Source: Pseudobacteroides cellulosolvens ATCC 35603 = DSM 2933
Lineage (GTDB): Bacteria; Bacillota; Clostridia; Acetivibrionales; DSM-2933
Reading direction: 5' to 3'
Assembly (NCBI RefSeq): GCF_001262605.1
Contig: NZ_LGTC01000001.1
Location: forward strand, 1 to 64,000
DNA: 64,000 bases
The notes under the pieces were generated by a model that ran no database searches, was not told the origin of the DNA, and saw nothing but the letters and a program-made list of their open reading frames with translations. Both the position numbers and the translations under genes were made by a program. Every line of letters starts with the position of its first letter. The stretch's first letter is position 1. Below are positions 27,809 to 38,052 of the stretch, in pieces.

Positions 27809-29261
27809 ACCTGAAGATTATGCAGCCATATACGCAAGAAAGTCTATAAAGAGTGAAAATAATTCTATTCTTTCACAGCTGGCATTGGCAAGAGATGTTT
27901 TGTATAAAAATAATCTGATATTGTATAAAGAGTACTGGGATGAGGAATCTGCGACTAAGCTGCCTCCAAGTAAGAGACAAGGCTTTAGCAGGCTCCTTAA
28001 AGATGCAAAGGCAGGCAAGTTTAAAACAGTAATTGTGTTTAGAAGGGACAGATTAGCAAGACGGGTTCATGATCTGATAGAAATAAAAAATACCTTCAAA
28101 AAGTACAGGATAAAAATTATCTATTCAAATGATGGTGAATATCAACCTTCAGAAAGCTATTTATCAGACTTTATTGAAAACATAATAATGGCAGTAGATG
28201 AGCTGGAACCACAAATTGTAGCAGAAAGAACTAATACTGGTAGAGTCAAGAAAAGAGAGAGGAAGGAATATTCTGGAGCAGGAAAACTTCCATTTGGCTT
28301 TGAACGTATCAGTCAAAATGAGAAAACTTTTTACAGGTGCAACTATCAAACGGTACCTTTAATAAGGGAGTTGTTTGAAATGTATTCAAAGAACAATGAT
28401 AGTAAAAGCATGATGGATATAGTTAAGGCATTAAATAATTTCTATGAAAATAAGCTGCCAACTACTTCTAACCAAGTTGGTAAAATTATTCGAAATCCTA
28501 TTTATGCAGGCTATCAATTTATTAGTAGTAAATATACTGTTTTCGACTTATTTCAGTCAGACGATGTGCAAAACAACTTTAATCCGGATTTACTGCAGAA
28601 GTGTGTAAACGTACAGCCTGTGATTGATTTCGATTTGTGGGCAAAATGTATTACTGTCTGGAGAGTAAATTATAAGGCTTTCAAAAGAAAGAAGAATCAG
28701 GAATATTTATTTAAGGGATTGCTATTATGCGGCGTATGTAAAAAGCCAATAAAACTGATTAATAATAAATACAGGTGTATTTCAAAGGGTTGTTCAAGCT
28801 TTAATGCAGACTATTTCAAAAAGGAATTAATAAAGTATCTTCTTGATAATATTATACAAACTATGGGATTAGAGTCGTTTATATCCCATAAAATTACTCA
28901 ACTTAAAAGAGGAATCCAAACTTATAACCGGCAGCTTAAAACAGTCGGTAATGACTTGGAGAAATATACTTTGGATTATGTAAATAATTTTAAAGATAAA
29001 TACATTGCAAAGGGCTGCAAAGAACTTATATCAGATACCATGACACGAAGAGAAGATGTAAAAGCTAGAATATATGAGCTTGAAGCCAGAATCTACAGAC
29101 TTCAGGAAGAAAAAGAGAAGCTGAATGGTTCTATAAACAGAAAAGGACTAACAAGGTATTTTCTTAGCAATCAGGAAAGGGCACATCATTTAATATCTAC
29201 TTTAGTTGATCAGGTGATAGTTAATGGAAAAGAAAACGAGCTCAAAATCGAAATCCGCTGA
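27777..29261 (+). CDS. Large serine recombinase (first of tandem pair)
   Basis: 494 residues, GTG start. Catalytic motif Y19-A-R21-K-S23 and a FRRDRLARRVHDL segment; recombinase domain about 160-280 (GKLPFGFERI); a short zinc ribbon near 318 (LCGVCKKPI ... YRCISKGC); coiled coil about 380-460. It diverges strongly from recombinases A and B. Its end overlaps the next recombinase start by 38 nt. Tandem large serine recombinases of this kind may act as an obligate pair. Its att sites are not identified. Confidence 0.92.
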   Translation: MEVKSLETKLKPEDYAAIYARKSIKSENNSILSQLALARDVLYKNNLILYKEYWDEESATKLPPSKRQGFSRLLKDAKAGKFKTVIVFRRDRLARRVHDLIEIKNTFKKYRIKIIYSNDGEYQPSESYLSDFIENIIMAVDELEPQIVAERTNTGRVKKRERKEYSGAGKLPFGFERISQNEKTFYRCNYQTVPLIRELFEMYSKNNDSKSMMDIVKALNNFYENKLPTTSNQVGKIIRNPIYAGYQFISSKYTVFDLFQSDDVQNNFNPDLLQKCVNVQPVIDFDLWAKCITVWRVNYKAFKRKKNQEYLFKGLLLCGVCKKPIKLINNKYRCISKGCSSFNADYFKKELIKYLLDNIIQTMGLESFISHKITQLKRGIQTYNRQLKTVGNDLEKYTLDYVNNFKDKYIAKGCKELISDTMTRREDVKARIYELEARIYRLQEEKEKLNGSINRKGLTRYFLSNQERAHHLISTLVDQVIVNGKENELKIEIR

Positions 29262-30810
29262 ACCTAATAATATTGCTGCAGCTTATATCAGAGTGTCAAC
29301 AAAGAATCAGGAAGAGAAAGGTTTTTCCATTGAGGTTCAGAGAGAGAAAGCTATATCTTATGCTAAAGAAAAAAACTTGGTACTTTCAAATGATATGATT
29401 TATGAGGAGACTAAGCCAGTATCCAAAACTTCAAAGGATGACGATGAAGGCGATGGTTTTTATGAGAGGTTAAAAAGAAGACCAGCCTTAAATGAAATTA
29501 TTCAGCTTATTAATGAAAATAAGATTAGCCATTTGATAATTTATACAAGGGACCGCTTAACGAGGAACTTCCAGGATTTTATTACTTTAAAGTCTTTCTT
29601 TAATAAGGCAGGAGTTACTATCCATTACAGCAGGCCCGGAGAAATATATAAAATTGAGGACACAAAAATCAATAATTTTCTGGAATTAATATTGGCCAGC
29701 GTAGCAGAACTTGAGGCTAATACTATAGGGATAAGGGTAAAGGGTGGAAATCGTTCCTGTATAAAAAAAGGATTTTGGGCCGGAGGCAAAGTTCCTTTTG
29801 GCTTTCATTCTATTCATGATCCACAAAACAAGAAAAATTCTATTTTGCGAGCAGACAAATATGAGAAGGCAATAATTGAAGAGATATTTAATATGTATTC
29901 AGAATATGGTTTTGGATATAGAAAGATATCTGATTTTATGAACGAAAAATATCCATTTATTAAATGGACTAAAAGTAAGATAGAATCAATTATTAAGAAT
30001 GAAACTTATACAGGATATATTGTTTGGGACCGGAGAGGGGGAAGAAGATCTCCAGGAAAACATCAGGAGCACGATAAGTCACCATTTTTAAGTGAAGCAT
30101 GTATCATATCTGCGAATCAATGGGATAAGGTAACTTCATTGAGAAAGAAAAAGGAGATTTTAAAAGATGCAAAATATTTTAATACTCCTTTTATTCTTAG
30201 AGGCAAGCTTGTTTGTGGTATTTGTGGGTCGGTTATGAAATGCAAGAATTATGGTAAGGGTAAAAAGAGTGTATATAAATGTCCTACACTCAACACAAAG
30301 GGAATAGCTGAAATGATTATTGAGAAAGAAGAAATCGAGCAATATTTTATTCAGGAACTTAAAAAACTTTTTACATATAATATGGATAAACTCTGGGATT
30401 TATATAGTGCTAGGCTTAAAGAGCAAGAAAACAATAATATGCAAATGATGAAATTAATCAATAAAAAGCTTAAGGAAATCGGTGTGCTAAAAGGCAGAAT
30501 TGATTCTGTAATAGATAAGAATATAGAGGAACCTGTAAAATCAAGTATTCTCGAGCAGCGTGTTATGTTGAATAAGAAGGAACAAAGCCTTAGGAAACAT
30601 TATGATGAAGTGGTTAATTTTTCGTATGAGAAATATAATAGTAAGAGTGAATTTTGTAGTGCATTAATAGGGATTAATGATAAAGTTAATATGTCTACGG
30701 ATAGCAATAAACGGATGCTATTTGATATTCTTGTTGAAAGAATAGTAACTATGGAAAAGGCGGGAGGATTTAATATTGATATAATTCTAAATCCGCCGAA
30801 GGAGATATAG
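29224..30810 (+). CDS. Large serine recombinase (second of tandem pair)
   Basis: 528 residues. Catalytic motif Y21-I-R23-V-S25 (YIRVSTKNQEEKG) and a YTRDRLTRNFQDF segment; recombinase domain about 180-300 (GKVPFGFHSI, KWTKSKIESIIKNETYTGYIV); zinc ribbon near 336 (VCGICGSVMKC ... YKCP); coiled coil about 390-460. It overlaps the preceding recombinase by 38 nt, so they are co-translated. Downstream is the defence-type cargo. It may move a smaller unit nested in element B. Confidence 0.92.
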   Translation: MEKKTSSKSKSAEPNNIAAAYIRVSTKNQEEKGFSIEVQREKAISYAKEKNLVLSNDMIYEETKPVSKTSKDDDEGDGFYERLKRRPALNEIIQLINENKISHLIIYTRDRLTRNFQDFITLKSFFNKAGVTIHYSRPGEIYKIEDTKINNFLELILASVAELEANTIGIRVKGGNRSCIKKGFWAGGKVPFGFHSIHDPQNKKNSILRADKYEKAIIEEIFNMYSEYGFGYRKISDFMNEKYPFIKWTKSKIESIIKNETYTGYIVWDRRGGRRSPGKHQEHDKSPFLSEACIISANQWDKVTSLRKKKEILKDAKYFNTPFILRGKLVCGICGSVMKCKNYGKGKKSVYKCPTLNTKGIAEMIIEKEEIEQYFIQELKKLFTYNMDKLWDLYSARLKEQENNNMQMMKLINKKLKEIGVLKGRIDSVIDKNIEEPVKSSILEQRVMLNKKEQSLRKHYDEVVNFSYEKYNSKSEFCSALIGINDKVNMSTDSNKRMLFDILVERIVTMEKAGGFNIDIILNPPKEI

Positions 30811-30929
30811 GCACATTAAAATGATAGTTGCATTTCTTGTTAATAGATTTGAGGTGCAAACTATTAAACCACAGACTTTATAAAAACAGTCTCATTAGTA
30901 ATATTATAAAAGTAAAAACAGTTTTGCGT

Positions 30930-31148
30930 TTATGACATACCTTTGGATTTGAATATTTTTTTAACCTCAAGAGATATCATTTCTTTTAATTTTTTCTCAT
31001 CCCAAACTAAACCCTGTTCTCGGTTCATTTTTTCCTTAATGGCTTCAGATATATAATGGCCTTTACTTCTGACTGGTAATTCTTCTAGTTTTTTAATAAC
31101 AGTTTCATCATTTATAAGAACCGTAAATTTTTTTGTCACTCTAGGCAT
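30930..31148 (-). CDS. Small ribbon-helix-helix-like protein
   Basis: 72 residues. An N-terminal basic beta-strand (TKKFTVLIND) followed by two helices (KKLEELPVRSKGHYISEAIKEKM) fits a ribbon-helix-helix DNA-binding fold, as in plasmid regulators and antitoxins. A Lys-rich tail follows. It is divergent from the sce7726-like gene and may control it. The assignment is by pattern only. Confidence 0.6.
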   Translation of the reverse strand: MPRVTKKFTVLINDETVIKKLEELPVRSKGHYISEAIKEKMNREQGLVWDEKKLKEMISLEVKKIFKSKGMS

Positions 31149-31287
31149 TTTTTCACATCCTTTGTAATAAATTATACTACTTATTGCGTAGTATTACAAC
31201 AAATGATATAATTATTATTGTAATATAAATATAAAAATAGTAGAATTGAATTGTTTAAAATTAAAGAGTTAAGAGGATAATAAATAT

Positions 31288-31863
31288 ATGAAAACTCGTG
31301 ACATTGATATAAGAGCACAATTGCATTTAAATTTAAAACACGAGCATGCAGGTGAACACGACACGCTAATAATTGATGAACTTGGACTATGTCAAGGTGA
31401 TGCTAGAATAGATGTTGCTGTTGTAAACGGTTCTATACACGGATTTGAAATAAAAAGTGAAAGTGATACTCTAGAAAGGTTACCAGGACAAATAGATATT
31501 TATAACAAAGTTTTAGATTCCATAACAATAATAACTGGAAAATGTCATAACGAAGGTATTCTTAAGCTTATTCCTGAATGGTGGGGAATAGTTATTGCTG
31601 AGAAAATAAATGATGACGAAGTTTCATTTTTGGTTTCGAGGCAAAGTAATCCAAATCCTCAAATCGACCCATATTCCGTGGTTCAATTACTTTGGAGAGA
31701 CGAAGCGTTAGAACTTTTAAGAAGGTTTGAATTGGAAAAGGGCTATATTAGTAAGCCAAGAAATAAAATATGGGAAAAACTTGTTGAAAGTTTTTCCCTT
31801 GAGGAATTAAAATATCATGTAAGAGAGCAACTTAAACTTCGGAAAAACTGGCGAGTTGATTAA
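31288..31863 (+). CDS. sce7726-family PDDEXK nuclease-like protein
   Basis: 191 residues. The core reads ARIDVAVVNGSIHGFEIKSE: D42, then E54-x-K56, the PD-(D/E)XK catalytic set, followed by LERLPGQIDIYNKVLD. This is the sce7726 family, often found next to the beta/sce7725 family, as here. The pair is convergent and the 3' ends overlap by 32 nt, so transcription of one passes over the end of the other. The role is probably conflict or defence, which is inferred. Confidence 0.85.
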   Translation: MKTRDIDIRAQLHLNLKHEHAGEHDTLIIDELGLCQGDARIDVAVVNGSIHGFEIKSESDTLERLPGQIDIYNKVLDSITIITGKCHNEGILKLIPEWWGIVIAEKINDDEVSFLVSRQSNPNPQIDPYSVVQLLWRDEALELLRRFELEKGYISKPRNKIWEKLVESFSLEELKYHVREQLKLRKNWRVD

Positions 31864-32914
31864 CAATAAAAGTTATGTGATGATTTGTACCGACCTTTCG
31901 CCATGTTTCTGCATTTCCGGTTGAACATTTTTCAGTAGCACAAATATAGATATAACTATCACCCCAACTGAAGTCTTTTCCACAATATAGAGGGTGATTT
32001 ATCAACTTTTCTGATATAGAACAAACTTGTTTCCAGCCATTTTTCTTTATTGCCTTGCCTTTAAAAATTAAATAGTCATCATTTGTTGTGTAACGAATGT
32101 TTGCACTCATTCTCATCAAGCGTGGGTCTATTTCATTATATAATGGATTTGCTATTACATAATCACTGAAGGCTGGAATTCTTTTAATAGATTTCTTTCT
32201 ATTTATTAATTCCTTCCAAATTTTCCACTCAGATCTGGGGATAACGCCAGTACTGTCAGCAGACACAGCGGAAAGTGTTTCGGGAAATGTAGTAAAAGCT
32301 AGTGTGATAGATCTCCATTCATTTACATGAGGTATGGAATTGATTATGCTTATTATTGTAAGGATATTCTTCTTTTCGTCATCAGGAGAAATTTCTTTTA
32401 AATCAATTAATATATCTACCTGTGATTGAATAACCTCAAGATATTCCATTAAGGAATTCAATCTGCTATCAATGTCTAAGAAGTCCTCATCTTCAAGTCG
32501 TATACATACTCCTAACCCGTCTTCTTTGATAGCATCTTTAACTTCGCATTTGTAATCATCATCTCTTTCATAACCGATTACAGGGATTGCAAGACACTTT
32601 TTTTTTCTAACTTCATTCATTATGAAATATATTGGATGACTGCCGTCTTCCATTCTATCATCTTCATCAAGCCAACATAAATCAATAAATAACGGTTTTT
32701 TTGGCAACCAAGAGTCCCTAATTTGTTCCCCTATGTTTGCTAAGTGTTGGTCGATTGTTTTAGCAGGAGTATCATTTACAAAATCGTATGGAACAGGAAC
32801 AATTTCGATTAAGGGAGTGAATTTATCTTTTATTGAGTTTGGTAATTCTTGAAGTGCCCTTTGTTCACCCCTTTTCCATTTCAAAATTGGAATATAATGA
32901 TTGCTATTAAACAT
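31832..32914 (-). CDS. Beta (sce7725-like) family protein
   Basis: 360 residues with the family opening HYIPILKWKRGEQRAL and TPLIEIVPVP, then FIDLCWLD and VDILIDLKEI, which fit the T4-beta-like fold of the sce7725/beta family. No catalytic role is established as far as I know. It partners the sce7726-like nuclease on the other strand. The AAA ATPase gene begins about 500 nt away and runs in the opposite direction; 32915-33408 contains no supported gene. Confidence 0.82.
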   Translation of the reverse strand: MFNSNHYIPILKWKRGEQRALQELPNSIKDKFTPLIEIVPVPYDFVNDTPAKTIDQHLANIGEQIRDSWLPKKPLFIDLCWLDEDDRMEDGSHPIYFIMNEVRKKKCLAIPVIGYERDDDYKCEVKDAIKEDGLGVCIRLEDEDFLDIDSRLNSLMEYLEVIQSQVDILIDLKEISPDDEKKNILTIISIINSIPHVNEWRSITLAFTTFPETLSAVSADSTGVIPRSEWKIWKELINRKKSIKRIPAFSDYVIANPLYNEIDPRLMRMSANIRYTTNDDYLIFKGKAIKKNGWKQVCSISEKLINHPLYCGKDFSWGDSYIYICATEKCSTGNAETWRKVGTNHHITFIVNQLASFSEV

Positions 32915-33408
32915 TTTATTACCCCCAAATCATTCATGTATTTTAAGTAACATTATTCAACAAATAATATGTAAATTCCTGCCTGGGTGACTAATATTTA
33001 ACGACGTAATTCGACATTTATAGTTATGTTGTTTTTTATTTGATTGTTTGGGGTTGCCTTGTATTGCTGACATGATAACTATAGCTACTGTTTGGGAAAA
33101 TGTGCAATGATTAGTTGTGTAAAATTATTATAATTAGACAAAGTTTTTGGAAAAGCATGTAGTTGTATAATTATATTTTTTAAGGGTACTCCGAGATTGA
33201 ACAAATAAGGGGATATTGGAGATGCATAAATTACAATTAAATAAGTATTTTTTTACATAAAAATTCGAAAAACTATGTACAAAAACAAAAAAATGTATTA
33301 AAATAATTACAGAACAGTCGTTTGTAATACAAAAGTGCGTGAAAGTGGCTGAAATCAATAATGAAAAATGTATTAATAAATAATGATTATGCGAAAGGAT
33401 AGTACAAA

Positions 33409-34518
33409 ATGGAAAAGGAAAGTTTTTTTCCTAAGTTAATAAGAGCAGGATTAGATAATGATCAACGTACTATACGTTCTCTATCGATGAAGTTAATAAG
33501 AAGGTTCAAACAAACTAATCCAGCAGTTGCAGAGGAGATTGCAAATGCATTAAGTTATAATGGTGTTGGGATAGAGGCAAAAAGATCAATTGGGATTGAA
33601 AGTTCTCCTTTAGATAGTGATTCGAGGCTTAATTTAATCACAGTTGAAGAGCCTTACAATACAAAGAGGCCGATTTTATCAGAGAAATTAAATATTGCTA
33701 TTGATGACTTTATAAACGAAAGACAACAGTTATCAAAACTGATATCTGCTGGTCTTAATCCATCTTCTTCAATAATAGTTTATGGACCTCCTGGTGTAGG
33801 AAAGACTTATTTGGCAAGATATTTGTCAGGAGTTTTTAATTTGAAATTTGCTACTTTGAATCTTGCAACATCAATATCAAGTTATTTAGGTAAGACAGGA
33901 CAGAATTTGAAAAGTGTTTTAGATTATGCTCGCAAAGAGCCGACCTTGTTGTTGTTAGACGAATTTGATGCCATAGCAAAAAAAAGAGACGATGCATCAG
34001 ACCTAGGAGAATTAAAGCGTATTGTAAATGTACTATTAAAGGAATTGGAAGATTGGCCGCATTTTTCAATTATAATAGCTGCTACAAACCATCCAGATTT
34101 ACTAGATAAAGCAATTTGGAGAAGGTTTGATATTAATCTAGAAATAACTTTGCCGGCCAAAGAACAGAGGTATCAAATTTTAAAGAGGCAGTTCGAGTCT
34201 GAAGAAATAAATATTAAAGACTCTGTTTTAAATGTTATAGCAGAAATGATTGAAAACTTATCCGCCGCAGATATTTGTAAATTAGCTGAACGCTCCAAAA
34301 GAAAAGCGTTAATTAATAACCAAGATTTAGTTAAAGTGTTAATTATTGAGCTTCTTGGCTTGTATGAATCTGATAATGTTGGATTTAATAAGAAATTCTG
34401 TAAATTGGTTAGACAAGAGGCAAAAGTCCCAATAAGAACTCTAGCCAGTTGGCTTGATAAAAGTCATTCTACAATTCAATACTATTTAAAAGAAAGTGAG
34501 AGTGAAGAGAATGGATGA
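33409..34518 (+). CDS. IetA-like AAA+ ATPase of an IetAS-type defence pair
   Basis: 369 residues. Walker A GPPGVGKT at 126-133, Walker B LLLLDEFDA with D184-E185, sensor IAATNHPD, arginine-finger region WRRFD. A helical lid follows, then a C-terminal helix-turn-helix (PIRTLASWLDKSHSTIQYYL, about 345-365). The stop lies 8 nt beyond the start of the protease gene. AAA ATPase plus subtilisin pairs of this type are known as ietAS, first linked to plasmid maintenance and later reported as phage defence. The fused HTH is an extra I would not have predicted. Confidence 0.85.
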   Translation: MEKESFFPKLIRAGLDNDQRTIRSLSMKLIRRFKQTNPAVAEEIANALSYNGVGIEAKRSIGIESSPLDSDSRLNLITVEEPYNTKRPILSEKLNIAIDDFINERQQLSKLISAGLNPSSSIIVYGPPGVGKTYLARYLSGVFNLKFATLNLATSISSYLGKTGQNLKSVLDYARKEPTLLLLDEFDAIAKKRDDASDLGELKRIVNVLLKELEDWPHFSIIIAATNHPDLLDKAIWRRFDINLEITLPAKEQRYQILKRQFESEEINIKDSVLNVIAEMIENLSAADICKLAERSKRKALINNQDLVKVLIIELLGLYESDNVGFNKKFCKLVRQEAKVPIRTLASWLDKSHSTIQYYLKESESEENG

Positions 34519-36817
34519 TATCAAAAGACCTATATTAGGAAATGGGCAAGAATATATCGCTCCTTATGATAAGGATTCAGGACAACTAAAAGAAGACAAA
34601 CGACCTTCTTTTGATGAGGCTAAGAGTAGATTGCTTAGTGAATTAGGAAGAATTAAGGGAGATATAAAACGAATTTCTGAAGATTATAAATTGGATGAGA
34701 TTATTATCAATTTAAGAATGAATGTTGATTATTCTTCAAAGTCCTATTATCCTGAGGCACTTATAACACGTTCAGCAGCAGAAGAAGTGGGATCAAAAAA
34801 ATGGTCTAAGACAGTAGTTAATAAAAAAAGTCAGCGAAAAGTAAAGTTTGGTAAAGATATTTTTCTTAAAATATCTGAAGATAAGTTATCTGAATTTGAA
34901 TCCTTATTATTACAGAATGATGTAAATTTTTCAAAGAAGTTTGCAGAAGATATAAGAAATGTTGAGGAAATGTATTTTGATGACCATTCAACGATTATTA
35001 ATATTTTTGGCACGGATTGGACTGAAGGACGTATCGAAATTGTCATTCATCCGTTTGGCAAAAAGGAAAAAGATGTGATTAATAAATTGCTGGATTTGAT
35101 TAAGAAGAATGGAGGTGATACAAATAAAGTAAGTATAAGGAGCTATTATCCTGGACCTATATTTATAAGTGCATATTTAAGGAGAACGACATTAGAGAAG
35201 ATACTACCATTTAATCCGATTAGGACTGCTCATCCGTTAGAATTTAAGGGATTACCTAAGATAAGAGGTGGATTGACGAACTTTACACTACCAAGACAAT
35301 CCAATAGTAATATGAAATCCAATATAATTCTTGGTGTTTTTGATGGTGGGATAAACCCAGATATACCTCATCTTGAAAGCTATGTTTCTGAATTTGAGAC
35401 TATTAAAACACAAAAGGATAAAGATTATTTACAACATGGTATTGGTGTTGTTGGAGCTGCATTATACGGAGATTTAAAAAAATATTCTTCAAATGATATT
35501 CTTCCAACTCCGCCAATATCAGTGCATAGTTTTAGAGTATTCCCATTGTCTGATCCGAAAGATTACGATTTATATGAGGTTATTGATATTATAGAAAAGG
35601 AGGTTCCTAAGAATCCTAATATCAAAGTTTATAATTTATCATTAGGCCCATATGGACCAATTGAAGATGATTATATATCTAGATTTACCTATGTTATTGA
35701 CGAATTGTCAAAGGATAACAAAAGGTGGTTTGCAATAGCAGTTGGTAATGATGGCGATTTGCCTAATGACGATGATAAACGTATACAAGCTCCTGCTGAT
35801 GCAGTTAACAACCTTGGTGTTGGAGCATTTACATATGATAATTGTAATAATATTATAAGAGCTCCCTATAGCTGTATTGGTGATGGTAGAGAGGGATGTA
35901 AAGTGAAACCTGATATTGTTGCATTTGGTGGTTGTGATAAAAATCCATTTCAATTAATTGGAGTAGATGGAGCTTGTAAATATTTTGCACAGGGAACAAG
36001 TTTTGCATCACCTTTAGTTGCGAGAAAAGCTGCTGAAATAATAGGAAGATGTAATATGGTAGACCCATTATTGGCTAGAGCATTACTTATACATACAGCA
36101 AAACATCCTAACGGGAAGCATGACAAATTTTTAGGATATGGAGCACTCTGTGAAGATACAAGTGAAATTTTAGGCTGTAACAGCAATAAAGTAACTGTTG
36201 TATACCAAAGTACAATATTACCTTCAAAATATGCGAAACTTAATATTCCTTTTCTAAATAATTTAGACTACAGTGGTAAAGTTGAAATAGAATATACAAT
36301 TGCAATTATGACACCTATAAACCCAAAGGATACAGAGGACTATACTTTATCATGTATTGAAGATACTTTTTATCCTAACATAAATATTTATACTTATTCA
36401 TATAAGGACCCAAACACTGGGAAAGTGGGTAATAAAAAACGCCATAAAATTAATCAGAGGGATGATATTGAAAGACTTTTAAGTGAAGGATGGTCAGAAA
36501 GTAAGGCACCTGCATCAGATTCAAAAAATAGTAATAAGTATAAAACAGAGCAAGAAAGAAGAGCAAATTTTAAATGGGATACAGTGGTTAAAAGGAGATT
36601 ACCTTATGCAAGATATAGTGCACTAGAATATCCATACTTAGTTATTCACGCTATGGAACGTCAAAATGGAGTTGTTGAAAAATTACATTATGCTGCTGTA
36701 ATAACAATTAATTATTGTGATTATGATGGCAATTCTTATGAAGAAACGCAACAAATTTATAACAAGTTAGAAGCAGCTAGAGTGCGTGGAGTTAATGAAA
36801 TTATGATACATTTATAA
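34511..36817 (+). CDS. IetS-like subtilisin (S8) protease of an IetAS-type pair
   Basis: 768 residues from the ATG at 34511 (a GTG at 34496 is also possible). A long N-terminal domain (1-265) precedes the S8 domain: catalytic Asp near 278 (VFDGGI), His near 309 (LQHGIGVVGA), oxyanion Asn in AVGNDGD and Ser near 497 (GTSFASP). There is no signal peptide, so it acts in the cytoplasm. It overlaps the AAA ATPase gene by 8 nt. I infer that the ATPase senses a trigger and licenses proteolysis, as proposed for this family. Confidence 0.88.
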   Translation: MDDIKRPILGNGQEYIAPYDKDSGQLKEDKRPSFDEAKSRLLSELGRIKGDIKRISEDYKLDEIIINLRMNVDYSSKSYYPEALITRSAAEEVGSKKWSKTVVNKKSQRKVKFGKDIFLKISEDKLSEFESLLLQNDVNFSKKFAEDIRNVEEMYFDDHSTIINIFGTDWTEGRIEIVIHPFGKKEKDVINKLLDLIKKNGGDTNKVSIRSYYPGPIFISAYLRRTTLEKILPFNPIRTAHPLEFKGLPKIRGGLTNFTLPRQSNSNMKSNIILGVFDGGINPDIPHLESYVSEFETIKTQKDKDYLQHGIGVVGAALYGDLKKYSSNDILPTPPISVHSFRVFPLSDPKDYDLYEVIDIIEKEVPKNPNIKVYNLSLGPYGPIEDDYISRFTYVIDELSKDNKRWFAIAVGNDGDLPNDDDKRIQAPADAVNNLGVGAFTYDNCNNIIRAPYSCIGDGREGCKVKPDIVAFGGCDKNPFQLIGVDGACKYFAQGTSFASPLVARKAAEIIGRCNMVDPLLARALLIHTAKHPNGKHDKFLGYGALCEDTSEILGCNSNKVTVVYQSTILPSKYAKLNIPFLNNLDYSGKVEIEYTIAIMTPINPKDTEDYTLSCIEDTFYPNINIYTYSYKDPNTGKVGNKKRHKINQRDDIERLLSEGWSESKAPASDSKNSNKYKTEQERRANFKWDTVVKRRLPYARYSALEYPYLVIHAMERQNGVVEKLHYAAVITINYCDYDGNSYEETQQIYNKLEAARVRGVNEIMIHL

Positions 36818-36867
36818 AAAATAAAAATATTTTGTAAATAAATATAAGTTTGAAGGGAGGTGATGAT

Positions 36868-37068
36868 ATGGCTAAAGATGCTCCAGGAATGAAGGGTTAT
36901 CGTTCTAGAAATCAGAACGGAGAGCTAAGACAGAAAAGAGGAGATACTCATGTCTCGACAATAGAAAAAAAGTATAACAAAGACTTTGATGTAAGATCGG
37001 ACATGCATTTACAAACTCTTCTTGAGAAGGAGAATGTAAGTTCTCTGGATCAATTGCTAAGAAAGTAA
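36868..37068 (+). CDS. Small conserved-looking protein, unknown function
   Basis: 66 residues, basic in the first half (GYRSRNQNGELRQKRGDTHV), then IEKKYNKDFDVRSDMHLQTLL. The strong RBS gggaggtgatg fixes the start at the ATG at 36868. It lies 50 nt after the protease gene and may belong to that operon. I do not know its function. The following 313 nt (37069-37381) contain no supported gene. Confidence 0.6.
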   Translation: MAKDAPGMKGYRSRNQNGELRQKRGDTHVSTIEKKYNKDFDVRSDMHLQTLLEKENVSSLDQLLRK

Positions 37069-37381
37069 AATTAAAAGATTCCTTTCAAAATATTTTTGAC
37101 TACCACCAAAGTATAGTGAGAGGGATTGAAAATTGAAAGAGGTGTGTTTATGTGGGAGATAAAATAAAAAAGAGCTTAATATTTAGCCCTTTTTCTGAAT
37201 TGTATTGACACTAAAAATGAGATTCGAACTTAATATGAAGATATACTTACCGGCTACCACCCCAAGTAAATGTATCTTTATTTAAGCATTACTCTTTTCA
37301 TAATATAATTATACATTATATTATGGTAACTTGCAAGATAGAACTTACATTTTAAATTTATAAAACAAGGAGGCAGAATTT

Positions 37382-38041
37382 ATGTTTAAAATAAATTTTC
37401 AAGATCTTACAGCTATCATAAATAATACTTCAGCTCATGGACTTCCATATGATATGGTTCATGTAGAAACTATGCTTATTACAGATGAACCACTGCCAAA
37501 TGATGCTTGTTGGTATGTTCCAGCAGGTGTCTCTGTTCCACCAGAGGTATCACAATTTTTTAATGCTGCAAATATGGGAAATTTACCAATGTATCCCATA
37601 AAGGAAGAAAACTTACTTGCAGGAACCGATGATATAAGACAACAAGCAGAAGCAGGAAATCTCCAGGAAGTAATGTCTGATGCTGCAAGATATCTTATAA
37701 GAGCTATTATGAAAAAAACATCTATATTACCTATAGCTGGTTCAACTAATAAATACATAGTTAATTATGATTATAAACTTTACCCAACTACCCAAAACAC
37801 CTTCGAGTTTAAGTTTGTACTTCCTTTTGATGGTCTTGAACTAAATCCACAAGGTGGGAGAGTTCAAGCATCAATAATAACTCCAATAGGAGCTGTTATT
37901 GATCCGAATGGTACTAGAGGTAAAGCACAAGACGGTCAAGAAATAACTGAGTTTATTGCCCAAATTCAAAACACAGGCAGGAATATAATAAGCTTCTATT
38001 ATCAGCTTGATCCAGAATTTATCATTCAATATAGGTATTAA
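37382..38041 (+). CDS. Hypothetical protein
   Basis: 219 residues, soluble, with a good RBS (aaggaggc). The C-terminal half is beta-rich (TFEFKFVLPFDGLELNP, GGRVQASIITPIGAVIDPNG, FYYQLDPEFIIQYRY). I do not recognise a family. It is followed by a clear terminator, so it is probably a single-gene unit in the accessory part of element B. Confidence 0.7.
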   Translation: MFKINFQDLTAIINNTSAHGLPYDMVHVETMLITDEPLPNDACWYVPAGVSVPPEVSQFFNAANMGNLPMYPIKEENLLAGTDDIRQQAEAGNLQEVMSDAARYLIRAIMKKTSILPIAGSTNKYIVNYDYKLYPTTQNTFEFKFVLPFDGLELNPQGGRVQASIITPIGAVIDPNGTRGKAQDGQEITEFIAQIQNTGRNIISFYYQLDPEFIIQYRY

Positions 38042-38052
38042 TTTCAGAAATT

